A stretch of DNA of 64,000 nucleotides, from positions 2,046,001-2,110,000 of the forward strand of contig CP137320.1 in the NCBI GenBank assembly GCA_033182465.1. Direction: 5' to 3'. Made by a program: the position numbers and the translations under genes. The DNA comes from Sanghuangporus weigelae. Lineage: Eukaryota > Basidiomycota > Agaricomycetes > Hymenochaetales > Hymenochaetaceae. Below are positions 1 through 11,556 of the stretch, one piece after another. The notes beneath the pieces are model-generated. The model ran no database searches. It was not told where the DNA came from and saw nothing but the letters and a program-made list of their open reading frames with translations. Numbering within the stretch: position 1 is the first letter of the stretch; every line of letters begins with the position of its first letter.

Positions 1-1001
1 CTCCTCAGAGACGGCCTTATTATTTGCGGAACGAGACGACTCGTTCAGCGCTATTATATCTCTCCGACACGTCGAAGTTTCAGAGCAATGTGATCCAAAA
101 TCTATCCCTGCTTCCCTGTCATACCGACTGCTTAATGAAGGAGACAGGTAAACATGAGGCTTGAGACAGGGAGAGGGCCGAAGTGAGTTTCGCGAACTCG
201 ACTGGAGGGAATTGAATTCGGACTGTGGCCGGGATGTAGGGAGAACTTCACTCCTTAACGCAGCGATTCGAGCTGTTGCATTTGGATAAATGTCCATTTG
301 GCAGACTGACGAACTTGGAGCTGCAGAAACAAGAGGGCCGCTCGGCTCAGAAGCTGAAGCAGCGAAAGTTTTTGATATCGTGTTGCCGGTGTCGACCACA
401 GAGTCCATAGAATCGAGTATATCCGTCTGCCAATCATAAAGTTCATCGGCCTGAACCTTCAGACTCGTATGGGCGTTGGAAGCAGGAGAAATGGCAATGA
501 TACGATATCCTCGTAGCTTAAGAATCGCAGCAGCGTAAGCAAAGTCCCGATCACCAGTGATAAGAACAATACACGCAGGGGCAGGCCTGTCTATCGCAAA
601 GGCGAGCATATCCACTAGAGGAAATCGATATCAATAATTGGATTTCGACTTCAAGAAAAATGGAGCACCTATCATCATTTTATCCGCGACATCCTTTTTC
701 CCGTTATGAGGACAATGGACAAGAGAAAGTCCAGATGACTGCAAATCGGAATGAAAGCTTATAGATCTTGAATACGCGCAATCGACAGACAAATCAATGT
801 AAGCTCTGAAAGTTGTTATACTTCCGTAGCCTTGAACGAGACGTCGTATGTTGTAAACGACTTTGTTGCCGGATATATTACTAGAAGGGCGACAGTTCTC
901 TGAAATGAAGACGAGAGCTAAGTATATAGGGCGACTTGAACACATAACCACTCACCGAAGTCCCAGAAGATAGCAGTTTGGCTTGGGCTTGTCGGAAGCA
1001 T
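1..1001 (-). CDS. NYN-domain (PIN-like RNase) protein, 5' part; continues past left edge
   Basis: Exons 956-1001, 669-899 and 614 to beyond position 1; 297 codons are visible and the frame is open to the edge, so the C-terminus is missing. The first exon encodes 15 residues and ends in the FWDF/EN core motif completed by exon 2. Further NYN signatures are HNGKKDVADKMM (about residue 80) and ITGDRDFAYAA (about residue 105). The acidic residues of WDFEN, KKDVADK and GDRDF are those expected to bind metal in the NYN/PIN-like nuclease fold (MARF1/limkain relatives). After the domain the protein becomes Ser/Pro-rich. Family knowledge suggests RNA cleavage or RNA-based silencing; the substrate is unknown. 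The second intron has a weak donor (GTGCTC), but the VDMLAF frame after it supports the junction. It is head to head with the sulfate permease. Confidence 0.85.
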
Positions 1002-1707
1002 CACAGGATTCCGGAAGACATGGACTCACAGTTCAAGAGACACAGATCATATGTACCGTTCACCTTGGAACACGACTCAACCTGACGGCCAAGGCGTGTA
1101 CAAGTGATCATCATCATCATGGATGCTCGGGTTCAAGTCAATTCCGAAGCAACTGCCTGTTGTAGCAATGATCGGCGTAATGGTGATCTAGTATTTGCGT
1201 ATATTTTTTCGTTCCTCGTTCCATCTCAACCTTGTCCAAGCTTGAGCAGGTAGTCTCTCTACTTCGGCCGACGGCTTATGCAACTGACGCTGAATCCGCA
1301 TGAACCACTGCTCTCAGGAACGGGATACACTCAATGGCATCACTGAGATTGGCTGGCTCGAAGATTTCTTTATTTACTTCCGACTATCTCACAACTATCG
1401 CGCCCAATCAATCCCCCCTACATTCAACAATGTCTAGTTGAGTCTGTGATCTATTTCAGTTAGGTAAGCGATGTGAAAATTTGTTGTGGATCAGGAAGAA
1501 GCTTTGAAGATTACGTATCGATCAAGCAGAATTGCGTGCTATTGCACCAGCTGTTACATATGGAATTTGAAAGAAAGATATGATATTGCTTGGGAATTGC
1601 GCCCGGCGTCCACCATCGGCTCCCGGTGGGCTCCATCGTGCCTGTTTTGTCCTTTTATAAGGTCGAGAGAACAGGCGTTGTCAAGATCAGATACCGCCCG
1701 TTCCGAC
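1002..1707. promoter_or_regulatory. Divergent intergenic region, NYN gene / sulfate permease
   Basis: About 0.7 kb between two divergent start codons, so it should hold both promoters. Open frames inside it show no family motif. No TATA box or operator stands out; a CAT trinucleotide run near 1110-1120 is the only simple repeat seen. Confidence 0.4.
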
Positions 1708-4532
1708 ATGGCTTCCTCAGCTAAACGGTTCGTGAAGCGGACAATTGGGTATCCCGAAAGAATAGTGCCGACAATTTCCACGGTCGAATGGACGAAAGAT
1801 GTTGCTTCTGGCAAACGTCCTAAAACTCTCGTTCGTTGCCCTCTGTATGGCGCCGTTCTTCTAGAGCACTTATCGGACCATCCTTATTAGGTCGTGGACT
1901 ACCTTAAAAGCCTCTTCCCAATCCTTGGATGGATTGGACGTTATAGTCAGTACTTTCAATATCAATTGGCTCAGGGCTGCACAGCGATCCTAATCACCCT
2001 TTGCTGTATGTAGACTTCGGATGGTTGAGCGGTGACCTCATTGCTGGAATCACAGTTGGCATTGTCCTTGTCCCGCAGAGCATGTCCTACGCGCAGATCG
2101 CGACTTTACAACCACAGTTCGGTCTCTATTCCGCCTTCGTCGGAGTATTCATCTACTGTGTGAGTCTTAGGTTCTCACAATATACAATTAGGAATCGCTC
2201 TGACGAGAGTATACAGTTCTTTGCGACCTCGAAGGATGTATCAATTGGTCCCGTAGCCGTGATGTCTGTCACTGTCGCGGAAATTATCAGACACGTCACC
2301 AATTCGCATCCTGGCGTATGGGAGCCTCAGACAATCGCAACGGCCGTTTCTTTCATCTGTGGATTCATTGTTCTTGGCATCGGTCTGCTCAGGCTGGGGT
2401 GGATCGTGGAATTCATTCCTACCCCTGCGGTCAGCGGCTTTATGACGGGTTCGGCAATCAACATTGCTTCTGGCCAAGTACCGGGCCTTATGGGTATTAC
2501 TGGCTTTGAGTAAGTTACAGTGACTTTTCGAGCTGCCTATGCTGAGGAACGACATTCAGTACACGAGCTGCTACTTATAAGGTTATCATCAACACGCTAA
2601 AGGGTCTGGGTCGTACGGATCTGAATGCAGCATTCGGTCTACCAGCTCTTGTTGCTCTCTATACAATTCGTATCACTCTAGATGTATTGACGAAACGCTA
2701 CCCTCACAGAGGTATACCATTTGATTTCCTACGAACGACTATGATATTAAATATTACTTCTACTAGCCCGCTTGTTCTTCTTCATTTCCATTCTTCGCAA
2801 TGGCTTCGTCATTATTGTTGTCACAATTGCGTCCTGGCTGTCTATGCGTCGACGGCGGGATGAGGACGGGGATTTCCCCATCAGGATTTTGAAGACTGTT
2901 CCTAGCGGCTTCAGGGTGAGTAACACAGTATCACAAGCATTGGTCCCCTTTAACCATCTATTTGTATCCTCTCATAGCACGTCGGTTCGCCTACAATCAC
3001 TGCCGATCTTCTTTCCGCACTGGCAGCGAAGCTTCCGGTGGCAACAGTTATTTTACTTCTGGAGCATATCGCAATTTCAAAGTGTATGTGCATTCTCGCG
3101 GTTATTCGAATGAAAAGCTAATTTTTACTTTAGCTTTTGGACGTCTGAACGGATATAAGATCAATCCCAACCAGGAACTTATAGCCATTGGCGTTACAAA
3201 TACCATTGGATCGGTATTCAATGCCTATCCTGCCACTGGGTCCTTCTCTCGATCAGCGCTGAAATCTAAGAGCGGCGTGCGTACGCCAATTGCCGGAGTC
3301 TTCACCGGTATAGTGGTTATCGTCGCGCTTTATGGCCTTACACCTGCTTTCTATTGGATTCCCAACGCCGGTCTGTCTGCCATCATCATCCACGCAGTTG
3401 CTGATCTTGTAGCAAAGCCAACGCAAGTATATGGGTTCTGGCGGGTTTCACCGCTCGAATTTGTGATCTGGTTTGCGACCGTCCTGGTTATGATCTTCTC
3501 AAGCATCGAAAATGGCATTTACACGTCTGTGATCGCGTCATTAGTACTACTACTGATTCGGGTTGCTCATCCTCGTGGCTACTTCCTCGGCAAGGTCACC
3601 ATTTCTCAGCAAGGTTACCGGGACTCCGTACGGGACGTGTACTTACCGTTGAATGCAAAGGACGGGAAGGAATCGAAAGTTGGCGACGTTATTGTGCGCC
3701 CACCAGAACCAGGTGTCATTGTATACCGATATGAAGAGAGCGTGCTCTATCCGAACTGCTCTATTCTCAACGGTGTTTTGGTGGACCATGTCAAGGAACG
3801 TACCCGTAGAGGAAGGGACATGACGGGGATACGGCCTAGTGACCGACCTTGGAATGATCCAGGACCAAGGAAAGGAATAACCTCAGAAGAGGCAGCCGAG
3901 AACCAGAGTAAGCCTTTATTAAAAGCTATCGTGCTAGATTTTTCTTCAGTGTGGGTTCACTTTCTTTCGTCCCTGTTTCATGTTTGGCGCTGAGAATGCA
4001 TTGAACTGTAGCACGCATATTGATACCACCGGAATTCAAGCTCTCGTCGACACCCGGATGGAAGTAGAACGATGGACAGATCGTCCAGTAGAGGTATGGT
4101 GTTTCTCTGTTTACTCATGCCAATTGCCTGTTGACATTTTGATGTCAGTTCCATTTCGCGAGCGTTTTATCTCCATGGATCCGTCGTGCCTTGGTTGCAG
4201 CAGGCTTCGGTATCGGTCGTCCATCCGGATCGCTCCCAGCCGAAGTTGCGCCTGTCGTGCCATTCGAAGAGTTACCTAGAAGTGACACAGAACAATTAGC
4301 AACGGACGACATCGAAAAAATTACGAGGCGGGGATCATCTGGAGGGGAGTCGTCATCAAAAGAAGATCATGCCCATAGAACGACAGATCCAGACTCGCTC
4401 GCATTCCCTGAGATGCCGTTCTTCCACGTTGACTTACCTAGCGCTGTGAAGGCGGCGGAGCGAAGTGCGCATGAACGGGCCGATTCGTCGAGATGTTCTG
4501 AGGATGACGATGGATCTACTGCGAAACGATGA
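1708..4532 (+). CDS. SulP-family sulfate permease with C-terminal STAS domain
   Basis: Ten exons: 1708-1830, 1891-1945, 2014-2159, 2217-2509, 2560-2711, 2767-2915, 2978-3083, 3134-3950, 4012-4093, 4149-4532; 768 aa. Proton-coupled sulfate uptake at the plasma membrane is the family role. The N-terminal IGYPERIVPTIS block, the LVPQSMSYAQIATL signature (about residue 80), SKDVSIGPVAVMS and the NPNQELIAIG segment are typical of fungal SUL1/SUL2 proteins, with some ten to twelve hydrophobic helices to about residue 490. The STAS domain starts near residue 534 (GVIVYRYE) and contains the LDFSSV...HIDTTGIQAL loop near residue 610. An acidic, Ser-rich tail follows. The start was chosen at the ATG giving the conserved MASSAKRFVKR leader; the reading upstream of it has no family similarity. 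One intron uses the less common donor GTCAGT. Confidence 0.93.
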
Positions 4533-4773
4533 AGGTCGATTCAGCCTTGGGCTCTTCATGCACGATTAGTATGTATGGACGTGGATTCGCATTTTATGTC
4601 TACTTTATACGGCTTTGCTATCGTTATCAGTACCGATGTATTGGATTAAAAACTGTACCTAGAAGAGATTATTGAAATAACCCCAGAGATTTGAGTAATT
4701 TCGGACTGATTTTTGTGATTCATGATGAGCTGTTCAAAATTCGCGCGTCGACGACTCGCGTCAAGATCGTCTC

Positions 4774-6106
4774 ATGCTTCCTGTCCTCAGATCTGTCAGT
4801 GCCCCTACCGTCTGTAGCCGTCCGTTTCTTCTGGCACGATGCATAACACAAACGCACGCCTGTGCTTCTGGGCATAACAAGTGGTCTAAAATAAAGGATA
4901 AGAAAGGAAAGGCGGATGTGGTGAAATCGAATGTTTACGCGAGGACTGCTCGAGTGAGTCGGAACTTTCGTGACAGAAACTTCATTCTCACTCATGAATT
5001 TTCAAGGACATCATGGTTGCTATTAGAAGTGTGTATAAAGGAACAAGATGGATTCGGAACAGATACTGATGCGCCGATAGCTGGGGGTTCAGCGGACCCT
5101 GCTCTGAACAGCACCTTAGGTTCGTCTACTGTCCAACTCTTCGAATATCTATTTATTGACTTTGATATTTCAGCAAACATATTGAAAGCTGCAAAATCAG
5201 CTGGTATACCAAAAGACAACATCGAGAAAGCGATAGCCCGAGTACGTGCTTTACTTGCGAAAGTACATTCACTTTTAAACAATAGTGAATAAGGCAACAG
5301 GCGGTGCGGGGAAAGAAGCTCAGATCTACGCCGTCCACGAAGCCATCGTTTCCGGAAGCATCGCAGTCATAATGTGATTCGTCTCTCTTTGCCAAAAGCG
5401 CGTTTGTCTATCAGCTCAACTATTACTCCTGACTGTCAGAGAGTCTCTAACAGACAACGGGAACCGGACCATCCACCGACTTCGCGAGATATTAAACGAA
5501 TATGGGTGAGTGTTGTATTCCTGTGTCGAAGTCTTTCTTTTTCCCTCCGCAGTCTGGGACTGACCCCTGAGATCGATAGCGGACGCTTTGCACCTGTCAT
5601 GTTCATGTTCGACAAAGTCGGACGAGTACAAGTCACTGTGCCTGAGGAGGCCGAGGATCGGGATTCTCGAATAGAGACTATTCTGGAGGCTGCCAGCTCC
5701 GCTGGAGGGGAAGACTTTGAGGTCATCGAAGACTCAAACATCGTAGAGGTTCGACCTTATTTTCCCCTGGTTCTCCCTATCTTTACGGGGGTAAGACTGA
5801 TTGAAAGAACAGTATTTTTGCCCTCCGGAATCATTAGAAGGGATGACCAAAGCCATCTCGATAGTATCGGGAAATGAAAATGTCGTGTCGAGCGAGTACA
5901 TCTACCGAGCGAAGGACGGGCCAGGGGAGGTTGACGAGAGTTTGGAGGAACGAATTGTTGAATTGAAGAACGCGCTGCTTGAGCGGCACGGAGATTGTGT
6001 GCGTGTCTGGAGTAAGTTGATTCTCGTAAATCTTTTCTAGTTTATGGGTTCTGATATTTCAATAGCAACGATTGATTCCCGTATTCGCGGTGCTGATGAG
6101 GAATAG
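4774..6106 (+). CDS. TACO1: TACO1/YebC (DUF28) family protein, mitochondrial translational activator
   Basis: Nine exons: 4774-4953, 5007-5028, 5081-5119, 5174-5241, 5294-5373, 5440-5505, 5553-5748, 5813-6011, 6066-6106; 296 aa. After a basic leader of about 30 residues comes AGHNKWSKIKDKKGKAD-like sequence (here SGHNKWSKIK), the hallmark start of YebC/TACO1. It continues with GGSADPALNSTL, AGIPKDNIEKAIA and SLTDNGNRTIHRLR, all family blocks in the expected order. TACO1 binds mitochondrial mRNA or the mitoribosome and promotes translation of COX1; fungal members are nuclear-encoded and imported. The first 25 residues carry Arg and hydroxyl residues and almost no acid, consistent with import. 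The gene is heavily split for its size, with exons as short as 22 nt. Confidence 0.92.
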
Positions 6107-6289
6107 GAGTAAAATACTAAGTAGTGGTAATTTTGTGATGATCTACACGTGCCCTGTGCTGAGTTCAAATGAGAGCCGCTGTCCTCGTTGGTTAGCTCAT
6201 GACCTGATCTAATAATCCTCAGCCTCTCTCCTCTCCCGTTCATCTTCTCCTGTCCTGTCCTGAATACTACCAGCACTAGTCCTGTGCGC

Positions 6290-6375
6290 AGCGCGCCTCT
6301 TTTTTTTCTTCTTCCTTCCCTTCACGAAGTCATCATTTCATCATCCATCACTCGCTTCCCTTCCTCACATCATCC
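6290..6375 (+). promoter_or_regulatory. Pyrimidine-rich leader upstream of the STRAP gene
   Basis: A long C/T tract, including a run of eight or more T followed by CTTC repeats, directly precedes the ATG at 6376. CT-rich blocks just upstream of start codons are common at transcription start sites of highly expressed fungal genes. The role here is inferred from position only. Confidence 0.35.
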
Positions 6376-7683
6376 ATGTCCTCTTACCCACTCAAGTCCG
6401 TCCCACTCGTCGCTCCAGGACACACTCGCCCAGTCACTCACCTCTCGTTTTCCGTACTGGAAGATGACGGCACATACTTACTCGCCTCTAGCTGTAAAGA
6501 TGGAAATCCTATGATCAGGGACTGGAGAGGTGACTGGATAGGCACATTCATCGGTCACAAGGGCGCAGTCTGGTCCACAAAACTCTCCTTGGACTGCTCC
6601 AAGGCTGCAACAGGGAGTGCAGATTTCACCGCGTAAGTAGAGAAGTCCTGTATATTATTTAATGTTCCTGCGCGTTAGTGCTGGTCCGTTCCTTGACGTG
6701 GTCCCTCTGACGTGTTATATTCAAATTCGACGTGCAGTAAATTTTGGGACGCGTACACAGGTGACGCCTTGCATTCCTTCCCGCATAATCATATCGTCCG
6801 CAGTGTTGCGTTGTCTCCGTCGGCGGAGCATCTTCTCACTGGAGGTCAGGAGAAGAAGGCCCGTATTTTCAATCTGGCTCGATCGGATGCCGCCCCGGAT
6901 TTCCTAGGCGGTGATGCCAATAGCCCCTGTCATGACGGGACGATAAAAAGCGTGGTTTGGACTGGAGAAAACATCCTGGTGACTGCTGGCGAGGATGGCT
7001 TCTTAAAGTAAGCTTTCTTCTGGCACGCTTCGACCTTCCGTACCTTCTAACTCGCTCCTGCTTAGATGGTGGGACTTTCGAACACGACAGATTATTACTA
7101 GTGTGAAGTTCCAGGATCCTATAACGTCAATGGAGCACTCCGTCCAGACTCATAGGATCGTTCTTACTTCAGGGAGGACAGTAGCATTCATCCCTGCCCT
7201 TCCTGCGCAGGCTCAGACGCACAGTCTTGAGCTGCCTTACTCTCCTTCCTCGGCTTCTCTCCATCCAATCCTGCAAGATCGATTCGTAACCGGGAGCCTC
7301 GGTGATCAATGGGTGCGTATCCATGGAGCAGTGGAAGGCGAGGAACGCGAGATCTTGAAGGGGCATCACGGTCCTGTGCATTGTATCGAGTTCAGCCCAG
7401 ATGGACAGATGTTCGCGAGTGGCAGCGGTAAGTCTGATATCTGTTTCATACACAACGATCTCTTTGTCACTGATTATTCGTCCCTTTGCCTTCATATTCA
7501 TATCGCACCGCACGCCGATCCGGATCGCACAGAGGATGGTAAGAAAACGGGCAGCTTTTCTCACTTTGACTCGATGCTGATGCTGCGGAATTCTCAGGCA
7601 CGATCCGTCTGTGGCAGACAACACCCGGTAAAACGTACGGGTTATGGCAGGGGGCGAGCAATGGGAACGGGACTGTGCACTAA
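6376..7683 (+). CDS. STRAP: STRAP/UNRIP-like WD40 repeat protein
   Basis: Five exons: 6376-6632, 6738-7007, 7066-7427, a 6-nt microexon 7533-7538, and 7598-7683; 326 aa. WD repeats run through the whole protein: GHTRPVTHLSF, GHKGAVWSTKL, FPHNHIVRSVALS, CHDGTIKSVVW, GHHGPVHCIEFSPDG, then EDGTIRLWQTTPGKTYGLW. The last block is the typical STRAP C-terminus. STRAP (UNRIP) associates with the SMN complex in snRNP assembly and with signalling kinases in animals; the fungal role is less clear. The microexon supplies the residues between SGS and GTIRLW, giving SGSEDGTIRLW; without it the conserved final blade would be out of frame. Stop TAA follows GNGTVH. Confidence 0.92.
7533..7538 (+). other. 6-nt microexon of the STRAP-like gene
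   Basis: AGGATG sits between a CAG acceptor and a GTAAGA donor. With the flanking exon ends it encodes Glu-Asp and completes the Gly codon of EDGTIRLW, a universally conserved WD40 string. Confidence 0.85.
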
Positions 7684-8107
7684 TATCCGGCTATGGCTTA
7701 TAGTTATAATGACCATTTTACGCGCGTAATTCTGGAGAGCTGCTTTCGTCGCCTCGGTGGCATCATTTACATCAAACGCATTATTTAAAAGAAATATCGT
7801 GGTGATTGCAGGATACACATTATAATCTGCGCTTTGAAAGTCCTTTCGTTTATGGTGGTTAGATAGTTAGTTATGTATATAAAATACGGAAATAATGTGG
7901 GATATATGCGTCGATGTTTGTGACTCACGGTGGGTTTGTGGATGGATCTGCGAAGCCGTGGGTGGGGCGGGACCACGCACATGACGAGCCCAAGCATTTT
8001 CAACAAACTCGGAATTAGAACTACATAAGCAATAATAATATTCCATTCTCTACCACTACTTTGCATTCAACGACCACCACCGTTCATCACCGTTCTCAAC
8101 CAATCCT
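7684..8107. other. Intergenic, STRAP to NTF2-like gene
   Basis: About 0.4 kb, AT-rich after 7790, with no coding or RNA signal that I can recognise. It should hold the STRAP 3' end and the next promoter. Confidence 0.4.
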
Positions 8108-9119
8108 ATGCGTCTGCATCACTCGCAAAGCCAGACATCGTCGAATTCGGACGCGTCGGACGAGCCCACCCAGATATTCCATCCGTCTTTCGTGCCGAAG
8201 CCTAGTGGGATCCTAGGATCAGCAGCCAGCGGGGCCCATTATTCAGGGGCGAAGGTACACCATAGGCGCACGGACATTGAGCGTGCGAGTGGTACCCGTG
8301 GGTCATCTGAGATTAGCGAGGGACACCAGCGGGTGTTGGACGACTTGAAAGAGGTGAGTGTGCCAGACTTCTCTTTCTGCTAATGAATGATGATTTACAT
8401 GAACCTCGGTGTCTGCTTCGTAGCTATATTGTTGTCGACCATCCGCGGAGACCTTTCGTCGAACGTTCAGAGAGGATGCTGAATTTGAAGTGCGTGCTCT
8501 GGACAAATGATGCTCGTTATGGCATGCTGATGCTGTGTGTGGCTGGTTCTAGGATCCTTGGAGCTCGTGTAAGGGAGTCAACGAGATTGCGTCGCAGGTA
8601 CGGCTTTCCGCTCAGCTACGGCTGTAACAACTTTGCTCTAATGCTCGCCTCTTCGTGTCTTTCTACAGTGGTATGCAATGGTCCGTTTGCGTTTACTCCG
8701 GCCCCTTACAAACTAGATTCTAATCATCCTATTTTGAATTTCACCACAGTCCAAGATATTTGCAAAGTCGGAGACGATAGCAAGCAGGGTACTCGCTTCG
8801 ACGTCACAGCCTAACAAGATCATCTACACCCAGACGCAGGAGTACACCCTGAGATTCATAGGTGTCAAACGAGTGCGTTTCCAGTGTACTTCATGAAACA
8901 AGTCATGGCTCTTACGTGTATACTCCTCCACCTGGCCAGACGGCCAAGTCTGTGATCATTGTCGATCTAGACGAGGAGGATAAGATCATTCGGCTTCAAG
9001 ACCAGCGGAATGGAGAGGAGCCTCCGATAGCCTGGGGCATCGGCGCTCTTCGACGGTTAAATGGCAGAATAACGACGTGGATCGTCAGGCCCCCTAAGGA
9101 TCTTCGGAAGACAGATTGA
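8108..9119 (+). CDS. Conserved fungal NTF2/SnoaL-like protein, function unknown
   Basis: Six exons: 8108-8353, 8424-8489, 8553-8597, 8669-8680 (12 nt), 8750-8872, 8940-9119; 223 aa. The first 80 residues are Ser/His-rich and look disordered. From LYCCRPSAETFRRTF onward the protein reads as a helix plus FEDPWSSCKGVNEIASQWYAM, then YTQTQEYTLRF, SVIIVDLDEEDKIIRLQDQ and RRLNGRITTWIV. This order (helices with DP.s..G..eI..q, then long strands) resembles the NTF2-like/SnoaL cone fold, where such proteins are small enzymes or ligand-binding scaffolds. I infer the fold and know no function. The 12-nt exon TGGTATGCAATG is inferred from frame and from its fit to the QWYAM string. Confidence 0.75.
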
Positions 9120-9862
9120 TATGCTTAAGGTCCGTTGATACTCTCTGATCTCGCATCATTAATTATCGTTTTGGCAGCTTGTATACCGAGGAGTGGATTC
9201 GCAGGCCCTTTCATGGTAGTTGTACTACAGGTTTTGTATCATATGCTTCCAGTTATTTGTGTTCTGGCCGGCATTAATTGTTTCTTCCTACCGTTTTGTA
9301 TGAACACTTTACTACTTCACGACGCCCTGATTTAGCCTGTGCTGTAATGTACCGAATAACATAACATGTAACCTTCCGTGTTGTTGTAATGCGCTGGAAT
9401 GAAAAACCGCTCACTGCTCAGTTTTCTTCAATCTCAAATTGATACTTTGCCTTGACATCATAGGCGGTATCGGCGTCTTTGCTTTGAGAAGCATGATTGC
9501 AGGTCATCTGATGTCATTTTCAACACATAGTCTGCCAGCTCTAGATTAGTATCTCATCGTTACTTAGTCTAGAGTGATCCTGGTTCGGATCAAGTATATT
9601 GAGAAGCTCTAGCTTCAACTTCTCCCTAATCACCTCCCCTTGTGAGTGAGAATGACTAGTACAATCAACAAGATAGATCTCGTTCACATATGACCCCGGG
9701 TGCAGGTCAGCTGCCCAGCGGGCGCAGAGGAGAAAGCCCGGCCTACGTACTTTCATCAATTTACCTCACAGGCTTAACGGGTACTTACATACGATAAGTA
9801 ACGGCGGACTATATTAAAGCTTGGGAGCAGAAATCTCCTTGTGCTTCATCTTTCATCCATAC
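9120..9862. other. Intergenic, NTF2-like gene to SDR gene
   Basis: About 0.74 kb. A 72-codon open frame on the minus strand (9541-9759) shows no domain; see rejected items. A TATTAAAG string at 9812-9819 lies about 45 nt before the SDR start and could be a core promoter element. Confidence 0.35.
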
Positions 9863-11136
9863 ATGATGTCTGCTGTTCTCCGCGCGACGAGGATCGCGAA
9901 GCCCGCGTTATGGCTGAGGAGCTCAGCTTCACGTGGTGGTGGTAGACTTCTGCCTTTGACAGCACAGAGGTGCTTCGCGTCGACAGCTTCGCGACCACAA
10001 AAGGCGCAGTCCGTGTCTCCGTTGGGACCGCTAGGCGTCGAGGCGGCCCTCAAGGCAGCGGAGGACCCGTCGTTCCAACCACGAGCGACTCTGCAGAAGG
10101 AGTTTAGCCTCACGGGGCGCGTAGCGGTCGTCTCGGGTGGCAATAGGGGGCTGGGTCTCGAGATGGCCGAGACACTGTGCGAAGCCGGTGCAGCCGTCTA
10201 CTGCCTTGACTTGCAGGCTCAGCCGGGCAAAGAGTGGGCTGCGACAAGAGACTATGTCAAGCGTATGGGCGTCGAGGGTGCGAGGCTCGAATACGCGAGC
10301 GTGGACGTGACGAACCAAAAAGCCGTTTGGGACGCCGTTGAGAAAATCGGGGATAAGGAGAAACGTATGGATGCGTGCATCGCCGCTGCGGGTATCCTCC
10401 AGGGGTACGACTGTCTCGATTACCCGGCGGAGGAATTCCAGAAAGTTATGAACGTGAATGTAAATGGCGTTCTCTTCACCGCTCAGGCTGTTGGACGTCA
10501 AATGGTCCGATTCGGATCGCCTGGAAGCATTATTCTCATTGCGTCTATGAGCGGAAGTATCACGAACAAAGTCAGTAACAATCGTCACGACATAAGAGCA
10601 CATGCATCGTCGAATGCCAACTAATGGCTGTAACTTATCTCCGGTTATGTTTCAGGACCATGCTTGGATAGCGTACAATACGAGTAAATCCGCCGTTATC
10701 CAGGTGAGTGTACATGAAACTTCGGCGAATGTTAGACCAGATCCCAAGGATAGTCCCTTAGATGGGCCGTAGTATGGCCTGCGAACTTGGTCCTAAGAAA
10801 ATTCGGGTGAACACGCTTTCTCCGGGACATATCTATACAGCGTAAGTTATTTGAAATGTATGTTGAGAAGGGCCGGGCTGACAAGTGATCAGGATGACTG
10901 CGGCTTACCTAGACAAGTATCCCGAATTGTACGAAAAGTGGTCCAATTTGAACCCTCTTGGTCGCTTGGGTAGGCCGGACGAATTAAGAGGGGTGGTCGC
11001 ATGGCTAGCATCAGACGCATCCACATTCTGCACCGGAAGCGAGTGAGTGACTAGCGACATTCCTTTATGTTCGGACAAGGATACTAAACGCGCGTTTATC
11101 AGTATTCTCGTTAGCGGCGGACATCATTCGTGGTAG
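9863..11136 (+). CDS. Short-chain dehydrogenase/reductase with mitochondrial-type leader
   Basis: Five exons: 9863-10570, 10656-10703, 10762-10841, 10893-11042, 11103-11136; 339 aa, longer than the usual 250-270 aa because of a leader of about 75 residues. The first 45 residues (MMSAVLRATRIAKPALWLRS onward) are rich in Arg, Ser and Ala without acid, consistent with mitochondrial import. Rossmann motif VVSGGNRGLGLE (about residue 94), IAAAGIL in place of NNAG, MNVNVNGV, catalytic Ser in ILIASMSGS, and YNTSK supplying Tyr and Lys. The end, ILVSGGHHSW, resembles fungal sorbose/mannitol-type NADP reductases (xylulose-reductase-like classical SDRs). The substrate is not determined by the sequence. 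Of the two adjacent ATGs at 9863 and 9866, either could start. Confidence 0.92.
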
Positions 11137-11556
11137 TAGAATGGTTTCGGAAGACTTTGGATAGGCGTTCTCGTTCTGCGGCCTTCTCTTTCATGCGTTC
11201 CACTTGCTTTGTGTTCCGTCTTTGCCATAGCGATTTGCTTTTATGCGACAAAGGTCCCCCCGTTTAACGAGCACTGATTATATAATATACCATTGAATGA
11301 GTAAACATGCTGAAAAATAGAGGCAGAATACCAGGGTGACAATTGTTTATTATAAATGGTCGCAGAAAGCTCACTCCCGGATGGAGGTGGAAGGAAAGAG
11401 TGCTTTTGGTAGTGCGCGTCTAATTGAATGCGTTCCGGTTGATGCACGTGCACGTGATACACTACTGACTCGATTTTGTAACTGTTTGTTTGTTTGTTCA
11501 TGATTCAGTCATAGCCCTTACCTTGCACTAGTCTCAAAGCTGCGCACAAGGCTGAT
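11137..11556. other. Intergenic, SDR to ALKBH1
   Basis: About 0.42 kb with a GTTTGTTTGTTT tandem near 11485; no gene recognised. Confidence 0.35.

Noticed and set aside
1486-1890. Longer N-terminus for the sulfate permease from a start at 1486
   Set aside because: The residues before MASSAKRFVKR have no family similarity; the ATG at 1708 gives the usual SulP N-terminus.
9541-9759. 72-codon open frame on the minus strand, followed by another short open stretch to 9420
   Set aside because: No domain or family motif, no good splice join between the two pieces, and its length is within what chance gives in this GC range.
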